Shown one piece after another: positions 37,242 to 44,618 of a DNA stretch of 64,000 bases. This DNA comes from Rhodococcus tukisamuensis NBRC 100609 (GTDB lineage Bacteria; Actinomycetota; Actinomycetes; Mycobacteriales; Mycobacteriaceae). The stretch lies in contig NZ_BCXG01000006.1 in NCBI RefSeq assembly GCF_001894985.1, positions 124,001-188,000 on the forward strand, given 5' to 3'. Position 1 is the stretch's first letter; every line of letters begins with the position of its first letter. The position numbers and the translations under genes were made by a program. Below the pieces are notes generated by a model. The model was not told the DNA's origin. It saw only the letters and a program-made list of their open reading frames with translations, and searched no databases.

Positions 37242-38033
37242 TCAGTGCCCGGCGCCGAAGAACTCGGACAGCACGGGCGCCAGGACCTCCGGCGTCACGT
37301 CGTGGAAGCCCCCGTCGACGATGCCCATGCCCGCGCCGGGAACCACCTCGGCGACCGCCGCGGCGGCCTCGCGCAGCCAGGGCGGACTCCCGGCGCTGGC
37401 CAGCGCCAGGGTCGGGACGGAGATCGTCGCCAGCCGCTCACGCGGCATGGCGCCGCTCTCGACCACCAGCGCGTCGTAGAGCAGGGTGTGCGCGATCGCC
37501 TTCATCGGCACCCAGGCCGGCGACTGCCTGATCGACGGGACCGCCTCGGCCGGGACCCCGACCGCCTCGGTCATGAACAGTTCCACGGCGTCGCCGCGTC
37601 GCCCCGCCGCGGTGAGCTCGGCGAGCCGGGTGAGGTAGTCGTCTGACGTCCGCGGGCCGTCGGAGTACGGCGGCTCGAACACGGCGAGCCGCGCGACCGG
37701 CAGTCCCGCCGCGGCGGCCTCGAGGGCCAGCACCGCGCCGGAGGACAGGCCGTAGACGTGCGTCGGCCGGCCGATGTCGTCGAGGATCGCGGCCAGGTCC
37801 TCGATCTCGCGTTCCGGCGCGTACGGCGCGGTGTCGCCGCTCGACCCGCGTCCGCGTCGGTCGTAGGCGATGGTGGTGAACTCCGACGCGAGCGCCGCGG
37901 CCAGCGGGCCGGCCGTCCGCCGGTCGTTGAACGCGCCGCCGACGATCAGTGCAGGTGGGCCGTCGCCGGAACGCTCGTACGCGATGACGGTGCCGTCGGC
38001 GGAGGTGACCTGGTGGGAGGTGACTGTGGCCAT
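37242..38033 (-). CDS. Alpha/beta-hydrolase
   Basis: Cytosolic hydrolase of 263 residues. Seen: N-terminal strand with VTSADGTVIAYERSGDGPPALIVGGAFNDRRT, YDRRGRGSSGDT, the nucleophile elbow GLSSGAVLALEAAA (Ser), LASAGSPPW, and the C-terminal His in GGFHDVTPE. ATG 38033 follows GAAGG; longer upstream extensions run antisense to the sigma factor gene. It is divergent from the ECF sigma factor with 144 bp between, containing an inverted repeat, so joint control is possible. Substrate unknown. Confidence 0.88.
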   Translation of the reverse strand: MATVTSHQVTSADGTVIAYERSGDGPPALIVGGAFNDRRTAGPLAAALASEFTTIAYDRRGRGSSGDTAPYAPEREIEDLAAILDDIGRPTHVYGLSSGAVLALEAAAAGLPVARLAVFEPPYSDGPRTSDDYLTRLAELTAAGRRGDAVELFMTEAVGVPAEAVPSIRQSPAWVPMKAIAHTLLYDALVVESGAMPRERLATISVPTLALASAGSPPWLREAAAAVAEVVPGAGMGIVDGGFHDVTPEVLAPVLSEFFGAGH

Positions 38034-38077
38034 GACCTTCCCCTTCCCGGGGTGGACGGATCGGAGGTCTCTTCCCA

Positions 38078-38146
38078 GTACAGACCATCGGGTGCCGGTG
38101 AATCCATCGATCACCGATGAGTTTCGAATTCGCCGAGGGTCTGTAC
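38078..38146. promoter_or_regulatory. Inverted repeat in the hydrolase/sigma divergent promoter
   Basis: GTACAGACC (38078-38086) and GGTCTGTAC (38138-38146) are perfect inverted 9-mers 51 bp apart, bracketing the space between the two start codons. They could be paired operator half-sites; no regulator is assigned. Confidence 0.35.
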
Positions 38147-38177
38147 CTGCATGGGAATCCAAGGAAATGTGTGCGCC

Positions 38178-39164
38178 ATGACTGAGAGCGCGGTTCGTGG
38201 GGACTTTGCACCGTTGGCGGAGCCGTACCGGCGTGAGCTGCTCGCGCACTGTTACCGGATGTCCGGGTCGGTGCACGACGCGGAGGACCTGGTGCAGGAG
38301 ACCTACCTGAAGGCGTGGCGCGCCTACGAGAAGTTCGAGGGCCGCTCGTCGCTGCGTACCTGGCTGTACCGGATCGCGACGACCACCTGCCTCACCGCGC
38401 TCGAGAGCAAGGGCCGGCGCCCGCTGCCCACGGGGCTGGGCGCGCCGAGCTCCGACCCGGCCGACGACCTCGTCACCCAGGACGAGGTGCCGTGGCTCGA
38501 ACCGATTCCGGACACCCTGGTCGATATGTCCTCCAACGATCCGGCGGTGGCCGCAACCTCCAAGGAGACCATCCGCCTCGCCCTGATCGCCGCGCTGCAG
38601 CACCTGCCGCCGAAGCAGCGCGCGGTGCTGATCCTGCGCGAGGTGCTGGCCTGGCCGGCGGCCGACGTCGCCGAGCTGCTCGGGACCACCACCGCGGGGG
38701 TGAACAGCGCGCTGCAACGGGCCCGCGCGCAGATCGACCGGGCGGCGCCGAGCGAGGACGCCGTGCAGGAACCGGTCGGGCCCGATCAGCGCGAGCTGCT
38801 CGACCGGTACCTGTCGGCATTCGAGCGGTACGACATGGCCGCGCTGAAGGAGCTGTTCACCCAGGACGCGGTCTGGGAGATGCCGCCGTTCGTCGGCTGG
38901 TACCAGGGTCCGGACGCGATCCGGACGCTCATCGAGAACAACTGCCCGGCAAAGGGTCCCGGCGACATGAAGCTGATCTCGACGGTGTCGAACGGGCAGC
39001 CGGCGTTCGCGATGTACATGCGCGACGCCGACGGCGCCTACCCCGCGTTCCAGCTGCAGGTGGTCTCCCTCGGCCCGTCCGGGATCGGCCACGTGACGGC
39101 GTTCTTCGACACTTCGCTGTTCGAGAAGTTCGGTCTGCCGGCAGTCCTGCCGGCGGGGTCGTGA
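38178..39164 (+). CDS. ECF RNA polymerase sigma factor with SnoaL-like C-terminal domain (SigG/TIGR02960 type)
   Basis: Alternative sigma factor of 328 residues. Sigma-2: CYRMSGSVHDAEDLVQETYLKAWRAYEKFEGRSSLRTWLYRIATTTCL; sigma-4: ALQHLPPKQRAVLILREVLAWPAADVAELLGTTTAGVNSALQRAR. After about residue 200 a SnoaL/NTF2-like domain follows (LDRYLSAFERYDMAALKELFTQDAVWEMPPF, GWYQGPDAIRTLI), the layout of the SigG/TIGR02960 group whose activity is thought to be governed by this domain instead of an anti-sigma factor. No anti-sigma gene is adjacent, consistent with that. ATG 38178 follows AAGGAAA. Its stop overlaps the start of the TIGR03086 gene. Confidence 0.9.
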   Translation: MTESAVRGDFAPLAEPYRRELLAHCYRMSGSVHDAEDLVQETYLKAWRAYEKFEGRSSLRTWLYRIATTTCLTALESKGRRPLPTGLGAPSSDPADDLVTQDEVPWLEPIPDTLVDMSSNDPAVAATSKETIRLALIAALQHLPPKQRAVLILREVLAWPAADVAELLGTTTAGVNSALQRARAQIDRAAPSEDAVQEPVGPDQRELLDRYLSAFERYDMAALKELFTQDAVWEMPPFVGWYQGPDAIRTLIENNCPAKGPGDMKLISTVSNGQPAFAMYMRDADGAYPAFQLQVVSLGPSGIGHVTAFFDTSLFEKFGLPAVLPAGS

Positions 39165-39769
39165 CGGTCAGCCGCCGGGTCGCCTGGCCGGTCGCCGATC
39201 CGGTCGCGCTGCTCGAGCGGGCGATCAGTTACGCGCTCGGCAGCCTGCAACTGGTGACGGCGCAGGACATGTCGGCCCCGACGCCGTGCCGGGAATGGAA
39301 CCTGCGGGAGTTGTTGGCGCACATGAACGACGCGCTCGAGGCGTTGCAGGAGGCCGTCGACGACCGGGTGGTGGCGCTCGTGCCGGACGAGGGCCCGCCC
39401 AACATCTCATCCGATCCCGTTGCCGCCCTGCGGGATCGGGCTTGCCACCTGCTCGGCTCGTGGACCGGGTCAGCCGATCCCGCTCCCATCCGGATCGGCG
39501 AGGTGCCGGTGCTGTCGGACATCGTGCCCTCCGCGGGGGCGCTCGAGGTCGCGGTGCACGGGTGGGACGTGTCGGTGGCGTGCGGGAACCCCCGGCCGAT
39601 ACCGGCCGCCCTTGCAGACGAATTACTCTCCTGTGCAGCGCTGTTCGTCACCGATGCGGACCGGCCTGCCCGCTTCGGGGTACCGGTGGAGTCGGCGCGA
39701 GACGCTGGCCCGGGGGACCGGTTGCTGGCTTTCCTGGGCCGGGATCCGAGCGGCCGGGGCACGCGCTAG
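39161..39769 (+). CDS. TIGR03086-family DinB-like metal-binding protein
   Basis: 202-residue protein of the DinB/mycothiol-dependent maleylpyruvate isomerase-like superfamily. Seen: LLERAISYALGSLQLVTAQDMSAPTPCREWNLRELLAHMND with the first metal His, and EVAVHGWDVSVA with further His. Function of TIGR03086 proteins is unknown; a thiol-transfer role with mycothiol is suggested for relatives. GTG 39161 overlaps the sigma factor stop (GTGA), so it is translated with it. Its TAG stop is part of the CTAG target site of the IS481-type element inserted directly downstream; the insertion left the protein intact. Confidence 0.85.
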   Translation: MTVSRRVAWPVADPVALLERAISYALGSLQLVTAQDMSAPTPCREWNLRELLAHMNDALEALQEAVDDRVVALVPDEGPPNISSDPVAALRDRACHLLGSWTGSADPAPIRIGEVPVLSDIVPSAGALEVAVHGWDVSVACGNPRPIPAALADELLSCAALFVTDADRPARFGVPVESARDAGPGDRLLAFLGRDPSGRGTR

Positions 39770-39818
39770 CTGTACCCGGCCAGGACGTTGGTAGCAGGCG
39801 TGTCGGCTTGATGTGAAG

Positions 39819-39873
39819 AGAACCTCCGGTTGAGGTGTGGCTTGTCGAAGGCCCGCATCCCACCGGAGGTTCT
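39819..39873 (+). promoter_or_regulatory. Hairpin hiding the transposase ribosome-binding site
   Basis: AGAACCTCCGGT (39819-39830) is the exact reverse complement of ACCGGAGGTTCT (39862-39873), which contains the GGAGG site for the GTG at 39875. In a transcript entering from outside, the 12-bp stem would block translation; a transcript starting inside the loop or later would be free. Same logic as the protected ribosome-binding sites of IS10 and IS50. Confidence 0.6.
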
Positions 39874-39874
39874 C

Positions 39875-40834
39875 GTGTCCCACCGTAATGCCCGCACCAC
39901 GTATCTCGGGAGAAAGCTCATCGTCGAGCGCCACCGGGACGGCTGGCCCAAAGCCCATATCGCCAGCGCAATGGGAGTTTCCCGCAAATGCGTCTCCACG
40001 TGGGTGACCCGCTACGAGACCGAGGGAGAGGCAGGGTTGCACGATCGGTCCTCACGCCCGCACACGATGCCGACCCGAACCGCGACCACAGTCGAGACCC
40101 GGATCGTCGAACTACGCATGCGTGAACGACGCGGACCGGACTGGCTCGCAGCCGAACTCGGGGTGCCGGCCCGCACCGTCTCCCGAGTCCTACGACGACA
40201 CCAGGTGCCGTACCTGGCCGACTGCGACCCGTTGACCGGCGAGGTGATCCGCTCGTCGAAGACCACCGCAGTGCGCTACGAACGCCAGCGGCCCGGCGAG
40301 CTGGTGCACATGGACGTCAAGAAGCTCGGCCGGATCCCCGACGGCGGCGGATGGCGTGCCCGCGGCAGGGAGCACGCGGAGCGGGACTACTCGACAAAGG
40401 TTGGGTTCGACTACGTTCACTCGCTGGTCGACGATCACTCCAGGCTCGCCTACTCGGAGGTCCTGCCGGACGAGAAAGGCGCCACCTGTGCTGGTTTCCT
40501 GTCCCGCGCGATCGACTACTTCGCCGGCCACGGCATCACCAGGATCGAACGGCTGATGACCGACAACGCCTGGGCCTACCGGTGGTCGTTGCGCGCGGTG
40601 TGCGCCGAGCACGGCATCCGACAGAAGTTCATCAAACCGCACTGCCCCTGGCAGAACGGCAAGGTCGAACGACTGAACCGCACCCTGCAGACCGAGTGGG
40701 CCTACCGGCAGGTGTTCACCACCAACGCCGAGCGCACCGCCGCGCTTGCACCCTGGATCGAGTACTACAACACTCGACGACGCCACGGCGCACTCGGAGG
40801 CCTGCCGCCGATCAGCCGGCTGTCACCAACCTGA
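39875..40834 (+). CDS. IS481-family transposase
   Basis: DDE transposase of 319 residues. N-terminal helix-turn-helix (RKLIVERHRDGWPKAHIASAMGVSRKCVSTWVTRY), second HTH (GPDWLAAELGVPARTVSRVLRRH), then the integrase core: first Asp in ELVHMDVKKLGRIP, second in RLMTDNAWAY, Glu in CPWQNGKVERLNRTLQTEWAY, and the C-terminal YNTRRRHGALGGLPPISRL. GTG 39875 is chosen for its GGAGG site 5 nt upstream. No frameshift, unlike IS3 elements. Full length for the family. Confidence 0.94.
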   Translation: MSHRNARTTYLGRKLIVERHRDGWPKAHIASAMGVSRKCVSTWVTRYETEGEAGLHDRSSRPHTMPTRTATTVETRIVELRMRERRGPDWLAAELGVPARTVSRVLRRHQVPYLADCDPLTGEVIRSSKTTAVRYERQRPGELVHMDVKKLGRIPDGGGWRARGREHAERDYSTKVGFDYVHSLVDDHSRLAYSEVLPDEKGATCAGFLSRAIDYFAGHGITRIERLMTDNAWAYRWSLRAVCAEHGIRQKFIKPHCPWQNGKVERLNRTLQTEWAYRQVFTTNAERTAALAPWIEYYNTRRRHGALGGLPPISRLSPT

Positions 40835-40886
40835 TGGCCGGGTACAGCTAGCCCGCGCCCGACCCGTACCCGGTTGGTTGCCTGCG

Positions 40887-42116
40887 CTAGCGCGCCGCCG
40901 CGATCGCCCGCAACACCTCGAACGTCTCCTGCTCGTCCTGTTCGGTCCCGTAGTCGCTGAGCTTGACGATGACGGTGCGAGTGGTCGGGTCCACGTAGGT
41001 GTACTGGCCGTACACCCCGACCGCGGAGAGGTCGGCGCCGTCGCCGCCGGTGGGGTGCCACCACTGCGCCGAGTAGCCCCACTTGGACACCGGGTGCTGG
41101 GCGGGGGTGCTGATCCGCGAGATCCACGCCGCCGGAACGACTTGCGTGTCGCCGACGCGGCCGCCGTCGAGGACGAGCTGCCCGACCTTTGCGAAGTCGC
41201 GGGCGGTGGCGTTGATGCAGCAGAACGCCTTCTCCTGTCCGCCGTCGCGGTCGAGGTTCCAGGTCGCGTCGTCTTCCGCGCCGATCGGGCCCCACAGGTC
41301 GTGGGTGAGCAGGTCGGTCAGCGGCCTGCCCTCGACGCGGGCGAGCACCTGGCCGAGGAGTTGGGTGTCGACGCTGCGGTAGTCGCCCTTGCTGCCGGGC
41401 GTGAACTGCACACTGCGGTGGTCGCGGACGAACGCGTCGAGGTCACCCGTGAGGTACATCCGGGCGGTGCCGGTGAGGGGGAAGTACGGGTTGTAGTTCT
41501 CCGATACGTCGGCGCCCGATGTCATGTCCAGCAGGTCCCGCACCGTGATGGCGTCGTAGTCGCCGCCGCCGGCCAGCTCCGGCAGCACGTCGACCAGTCG
41601 GTCGTCCTCGCTCAGTTTGCCGGCGTCGATCGCCCGGCCGATCAGCAGCGAGACCACCGACTTCGCCATCGACCAGGATGCCAGCCGGGTCGTGGGCTCG
41701 ACCCCGTCGCGGTACCACTCGTGGGTGAGCGCGCCGTCGCGCAGCACCAGGAAGGCGTTCGTCTTGGTGGTGTCGAGGAATTCGGCGACCGGGATCTGCT
41801 TGCCCTTCCACGGCACCGCCCCGGGCAGTGCGGCCTCGTGCACGGGCAGCGGTCGCGGGTCGGTGGCGGGCACGGACCGGGCCGGGTAGAGCGACCCCTG
41901 GGTCGACGGCGCAGCGGTGAGCAGCCGGGCCAGAGTGGGCGGCGCGGGGATGTCGAGCGCGGCGGTCGCGGCGTAGGACCCGGCGATCAGCACCGCGAGG
42001 GTCAGCGGGACTGCGATTGCCGTCCGGGTCAGTATTCGCCTGCGCCGGGTCGGCCTGTCGGAACTCGGCTGCTCGGAGGTGGGGCGGGCGTCGGTAGCGG
42101 TGCTGGGCTCGGTCAT
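40887..42116 (-). CDS. Beta-lactamase-fold serine hydrolase
   Basis: 409-residue enzyme of the class C beta-lactamase/DD-peptidase/6-aminohexanoate-dimer-hydrolase group. N-terminus cytosolic and disordered, one membrane helix (LTRTAIAVPLTLAVLIAGSYAATAAL), then the extracytoplasmic domain: SxxK in SWSMAKSVVSLLIG, DLLDMTSGADVSENY, the Tyr motif YRSVDTQLLGQVL, and a KTG-like region replaced by GYSAQWWHPT. Two adjacent Cys (AFCCIN). Likely membrane-anchored esterase or amidase; substrate unknown. The TetR gene lies 49 nt upstream on the same strand, so both form one unit. Confidence 0.85.
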   Translation of the reverse strand: MTEPSTATDARPTSEQPSSDRPTRRRRILTRTAIAVPLTLAVLIAGSYAATAALDIPAPPTLARLLTAAPSTQGSLYPARSVPATDPRPLPVHEAALPGAVPWKGKQIPVAEFLDTTKTNAFLVLRDGALTHEWYRDGVEPTTRLASWSMAKSVVSLLIGRAIDAGKLSEDDRLVDVLPELAGGGDYDAITVRDLLDMTSGADVSENYNPYFPLTGTARMYLTGDLDAFVRDHRSVQFTPGSKGDYRSVDTQLLGQVLARVEGRPLTDLLTHDLWGPIGAEDDATWNLDRDGGQEKAFCCINATARDFAKVGQLVLDGGRVGDTQVVPAAWISRISTPAQHPVSKWGYSAQWWHPTGGDGADLSAVGVYGQYTYVDPTTRTVIVKLSDYGTEQDEQETFEVLRAIAAAR

Positions 42117-42165
42117 GCGCGGGTGTTCCTCGATCTCCGGTGCGGTCGGTCGCGGGTAGTGGCGG

Positions 42166-42840
42166 TCATCCGGCGGTGGCCCGGGCGCGGGTGTCGACGG
42201 CGGCCCAGAACGCCTCGATCATGGTGTCGAGCACCATGTCCGGGCTCACCTCGGCCAGGGCGCGAGCGGACGAGGCGATCGCCGGGTAGCGGGCAGGGTC
42301 CGCGCCCGCGTACTCGCTGAGCCAGGCGCGCTCGTCGGCGTCCCGAATTGTGTCCGGCAGTACCGCCCAGCCGGCCTGCATGCCGGCAAATGCCAATACG
42401 CTGTCGGCCAGCATCCGTTGGTAGCGAACGACATCCGCGTCGCCGAGGCCGAGCTCGGCGAGCGAGGTGAGCATCGTCTCGACGAGGGCGAACTCGCCCG
42501 GGCCCCGGGTGGTGCGCGGTGCTACCGCGGCGCCCACGTAGGGGTGCTCGGTGAACACCGCGACCACCGCGTGCGCGAGGTGCTCCATGCGCTGTTTCGG
42601 CCCGAGCCCGGTCGGGACGCGGTCGCGGGCCATCGTGAGCAGCCGGTCGCCAACGGCTCGCAGGAGCGCGTCCTTGTCGGAGAAATGGCGCCACACCGCG
42701 GACCGGTCCACTCCCAGTTCCTCGCCGAGTGCGCGCCCGGTCAGCCCGTCGGGGCGGCCCCGTGCGGCAATCCGCACCGCCGCCTCCACGATGATCTCCG
42801 GCGTCAGCCGGATCGCGCGACGCGAACCGTCGTCGGCCAT
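42166..42840 (-). CDS. TetR-family regulator
   Basis: 224 residues. N-terminal HTH: LTPEIIVEAAVRIAARG then LTGRALGEELGVDRSAVWRHFSDKDALLRAVGDRLL, with a TetR_C-like helical domain after it. The start ATG lies about 30 nt from a perfect palindrome with an additional half-site, the probable autoregulatory operator. Immediately downstream is the beta-lactamase-fold hydrolase, the likely target of regulation. Effector unknown. Confidence 0.88.
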   Translation of the reverse strand: MADDGSRRAIRLTPEIIVEAAVRIAARGRPDGLTGRALGEELGVDRSAVWRHFSDKDALLRAVGDRLLTMARDRVPTGLGPKQRMEHLAHAVVAVFTEHPYVGAAVAPRTTRGPGEFALVETMLTSLAELGLGDADVVRYQRMLADSVLAFAGMQAGWAVLPDTIRDADERAWLSEYAGADPARYPAIASSARALAEVSPDMVLDTMIEAFWAAVDTRARATAG

Positions 42841-42860
42841 CGTGCACCCCGTCCCGAATC

Positions 42861-42890
42861 TGTCATCAGTGTTGTCATCAATGATGACAA
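42861..42890. promoter_or_regulatory. Operator of the TetR gene
   Basis: TTGTCATCA (42872-42880) and TGATGACAA (42882-42890) form a perfect palindrome around one base, and a third half-site TGTCATCA stands at 42861-42868. It is 21-50 bp upstream of the TetR start, the usual place for an autoregulated TetR operator. Confidence 0.6.
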
Positions 42891-42928
42891 GCCGGGTGCG
42901 ACCGCGGGGGCGAATCGGTGAAATGGGG

Positions 42929-43480
42929 CTACGCGGCGCCGTCCCAGGCGAACCGGGCGAACGGCTCGTCCAGATGTGCCCCCGTCATCCGGTTGGCGAA
43001 GGTGGACAGGGTGTACGTGCCGACGCCGAGCACGACCTCGAGTGCCTGCCTGGTGCTGAAACCGACGTCGAGGAAGGCGCGCATCCGGGCGTCGTCCACC
43101 GCGCCCGCACTGTCGAGCACGGCCAGGGTGAACTGTCGCAGCGCCTCGAGCCGTGGGTCGTCGAGCGGCCGACGCTCGCGCAGCGCGGCGGTGAGCTCGG
43201 GCGAGGCCCCGTCGCGGGTGAGGCCGGCCGAGTGCAGGGCGACGCAGAGGTGGCACTCGTTTCGGGTTGCGATCGCGAAGACCACCACCTCCCGTTCGAG
43301 GTGGGTCAGCGTGCTGCGCTCGAACAAGGCGTTTGCGCGGGCGAACGCCTGCATCAGCTCCGGCGACTCGGCCATCAACGCGCTCGCGGCGGGCAGGAAC
43401 CCGAACTGCTGCTCGATCGCCGCCATGATCGGCCGGGCGGCGGCGGGGGCGGTTTCGGCGGTGTGTGCGGTGAAGGTCAT
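42929..43480 (-). CDS. Carboxymuconolactone-decarboxylase/AhpD-like protein
   Basis: 183-residue all-helical protein of the CMD/AhpD superfamily. The redox-type motif ECHLCVALHSAGL (Cys-x-x-Cys-x-x-x-His) is intact, as in alkylhydroperoxidase-like members, preceded by LTHLEREVVVFAIATRN. It could act as a thiol peroxidase; substrate unknown. ATG 43480 has AGGAAG 6 nt upstream. Divergent from a MarR regulator with an 81-bp intergenic region carrying repeated GGTTGTC boxes, so it is the probable target of that regulator, typical for redox-sensing MarR proteins. Confidence 0.87.
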   Translation of the reverse strand: MTFTAHTAETAPAAARPIMAAIEQQFGFLPAASALMAESPELMQAFARANALFERSTLTHLEREVVVFAIATRNECHLCVALHSAGLTRDGASPELTAALRERRPLDDPRLEALRQFTLAVLDSAGAVDDARMRAFLDVGFSTRQALEVVLGVGTYTLSTFANRMTGAHLDEPFARFAWDGAA

Positions 43481-43502
43481 GGGGCTTCCTTCGGATAAGA
43501 TA

Positions 43503-43539
43503 GACAATGTGGTTGTCCAAAACAGTAAACCTGGTTGTC
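43503..43539. promoter_or_regulatory. MarR operator candidate
   Basis: GACAA (43503-43507) and TTGTC (43512-43516) form an inverted repeat, and TGGTTGTC is directly repeated at 43510-43517 and 43532-43539, exactly 22 bp apart (two helix turns). The boxes cover the AT-richer spot between the divergent CMD-like and MarR genes. Confidence 0.45.
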
Positions 43540-43561
43540 GATATGGCGCAAGGGGTGCCGC

Positions 43562-44032
43562 ATGAGTGAGCGCGAGAGCCCGGGCTACGAGCTGCCCCTC
43601 CTGCTGTTCTCCGGGTTCCGGTCGTTGATCGACGAGACGCATCGTCGGCTCGCCGCGCAGGGCCATCCGGAGATGCGGCCGGCTCACGGATTCGCGATGC
43701 AGGCGATCGGCGTCGAGGGCGCCAGCGCCAGCGAGGTGGGGCGTCGGCTCGGCGTCTCCAAGCAGGCCGCGGGCAAGACCGTCGACCGACTGGAGGCGAT
43801 GGGATACGTTTCCCGGCAACCTGATCCGTCCGATGCGCGCGCCAAGACGGTGGTCCTCACCGAGCGCGGGCTGGACAGCCTGCGCCGCTCCGCCGTCATC
43901 TTCGAGGAGCTGCAGTCCGAATGGGCAGCGGCAATCGGGACGGACCGGCTGCGGGCGCTCGAGTCCGACCTGCGCACCGTCACCGGCGGCCAGGGTCTTC
44001 GGCTCGACGCGCAGGCCTGGTTCGGCGGCTAG
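43562..44032 (+). CDS. MarR-family regulator
   Basis: 156 residues. Winged HTH: GVEGASASEVGRRLGVSKQAAGKTVDRLEAMGYVSRQPDPSDARAKTVVLTERG, the canonical recognition helix and wing with the DxR wing tip. No Cys, so direct thiol sensing of the OhrR type is unlikely. ATG 43562 has AAGGGG 6 nt upstream, preferred over an in-frame upstream start. Divergent from the CMD/AhpD-like gene, which it probably represses. Confidence 0.88.
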   Translation: MSERESPGYELPLLLFSGFRSLIDETHRRLAAQGHPEMRPAHGFAMQAIGVEGASASEVGRRLGVSKQAAGKTVDRLEAMGYVSRQPDPSDARAKTVVLTERGLDSLRRSAVIFEELQSEWAAAIGTDRLRALESDLRTVTGGQGLRLDAQAWFGG

Positions 44033-44048
44033 TGGGCCGACGGCACAC

Positions 44049-44618
44049 TCAGTCCCCGTAGAACCCGGCCGGGTCGACCTCGGTCAGGACGATCCAGTTC
44101 GATTCCGGGCTCGCCGCCTCGGCCGAACGGCCGCCGTTCTGCCGCAGCGCGACCGCGACCGCCGGTTCCTCGTCCACCTTCCGGACCAGGCCGTACAGCA
44201 CCGCGAGGTGGTGCACGCACGGGCGCCGGCGGCCGGTGCACCCGCAGGTCGCCGCGTGCTCGGCGATCGGGGGCGCTACCGCGATGTCCTTGGCCAGCAG
44301 GTCGGCGACCAGGGCGTCGGGCAGTTCGCCGGCGGACACGCGGCGGTCCCGGGCGCCGGCCCGGTCGAGCAGCCGACGCACCGCGGCGGCTTCCTTCGTC
44401 GTCCACACCGGCACCTCCAGGGCCACAGGGAAGCTCTTGCCGCGGACGGTCACCTCGGCCCGGATTCGCCCGGCCCTGACCTCCGCCAGGTGCACCGCTC
44501 CGTTGCGGGCGAGGGAACGGGCCTGGGGGAGGGCCGGATTCGGGGCGGATGCGGCCGTCGACTCGACGGTCCGCAACCACGCCCGGCCCCACGCGGTGAC
44601 CCCGAACTCCGTGCTCAT
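44049..44618 (-). CDS. SWIM zinc-finger protein
   Basis: 189-residue protein with a SWIM motif Cys-x-Cys-x(n)-Cys-x-His (CGCTGRRRPCVHHLAVLYG) near residue 120-140, a putative nucleic-acid or protein-binding zinc site. N-terminal part (TAWGRAWLRTVE, VRGKSFPVALEVPVW) matches the usual partner of bacterial SNF2 ATPases. Its ATG overlaps the stop of the SNF2 gene (ATGA), so the two proteins are made together and probably work as a complex. Process unknown. Confidence 0.87.
   Translation of the reverse strand: MSTEFGVTAWGRAWLRTVESTAASAPNPALPQARSLARNGAVHLAEVRAGRIRAEVTVRGKSFPVALEVPVWTTKEAAAVRRLLDRAGARDRRVSAGELPDALVADLLAKDIAVAPPIAEHAATCGCTGRRRPCVHHLAVLYGLVRKVDEEPAVAVALRQNGGRSAEAASPESNWIVLTEVDPAGFYGD

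Larger units (their letters stand above)
39770..40847 (+). mobile_element. IS481-family insertion sequence, complete
   Basis: 1078-bp element. Ends are inverted: CTGTACCCGGCCA (39770-39782) and TGGCCGGGTACAG (40835-40847) match perfectly over 13 bp, with further partial matches inside. It is flanked by CTAG on both sides (39766-39769, 40848-40851), the target duplication known for IS481. One transposase gene fills it, its stop touching the right inverted repeat. A hairpin covers the transposase ribosome-binding site. Intact ends, duplication and frame point to a recent and possibly active insertion. Confidence 0.92.

Noticed and set aside
37242-39092. 616-residue - strand frame including the alpha/beta hydrolase
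   Set aside because: The upstream two-fifths is antisense to the sigma factor gene; ATG 38033 with its GAAGG site gives a normal hydrolase.
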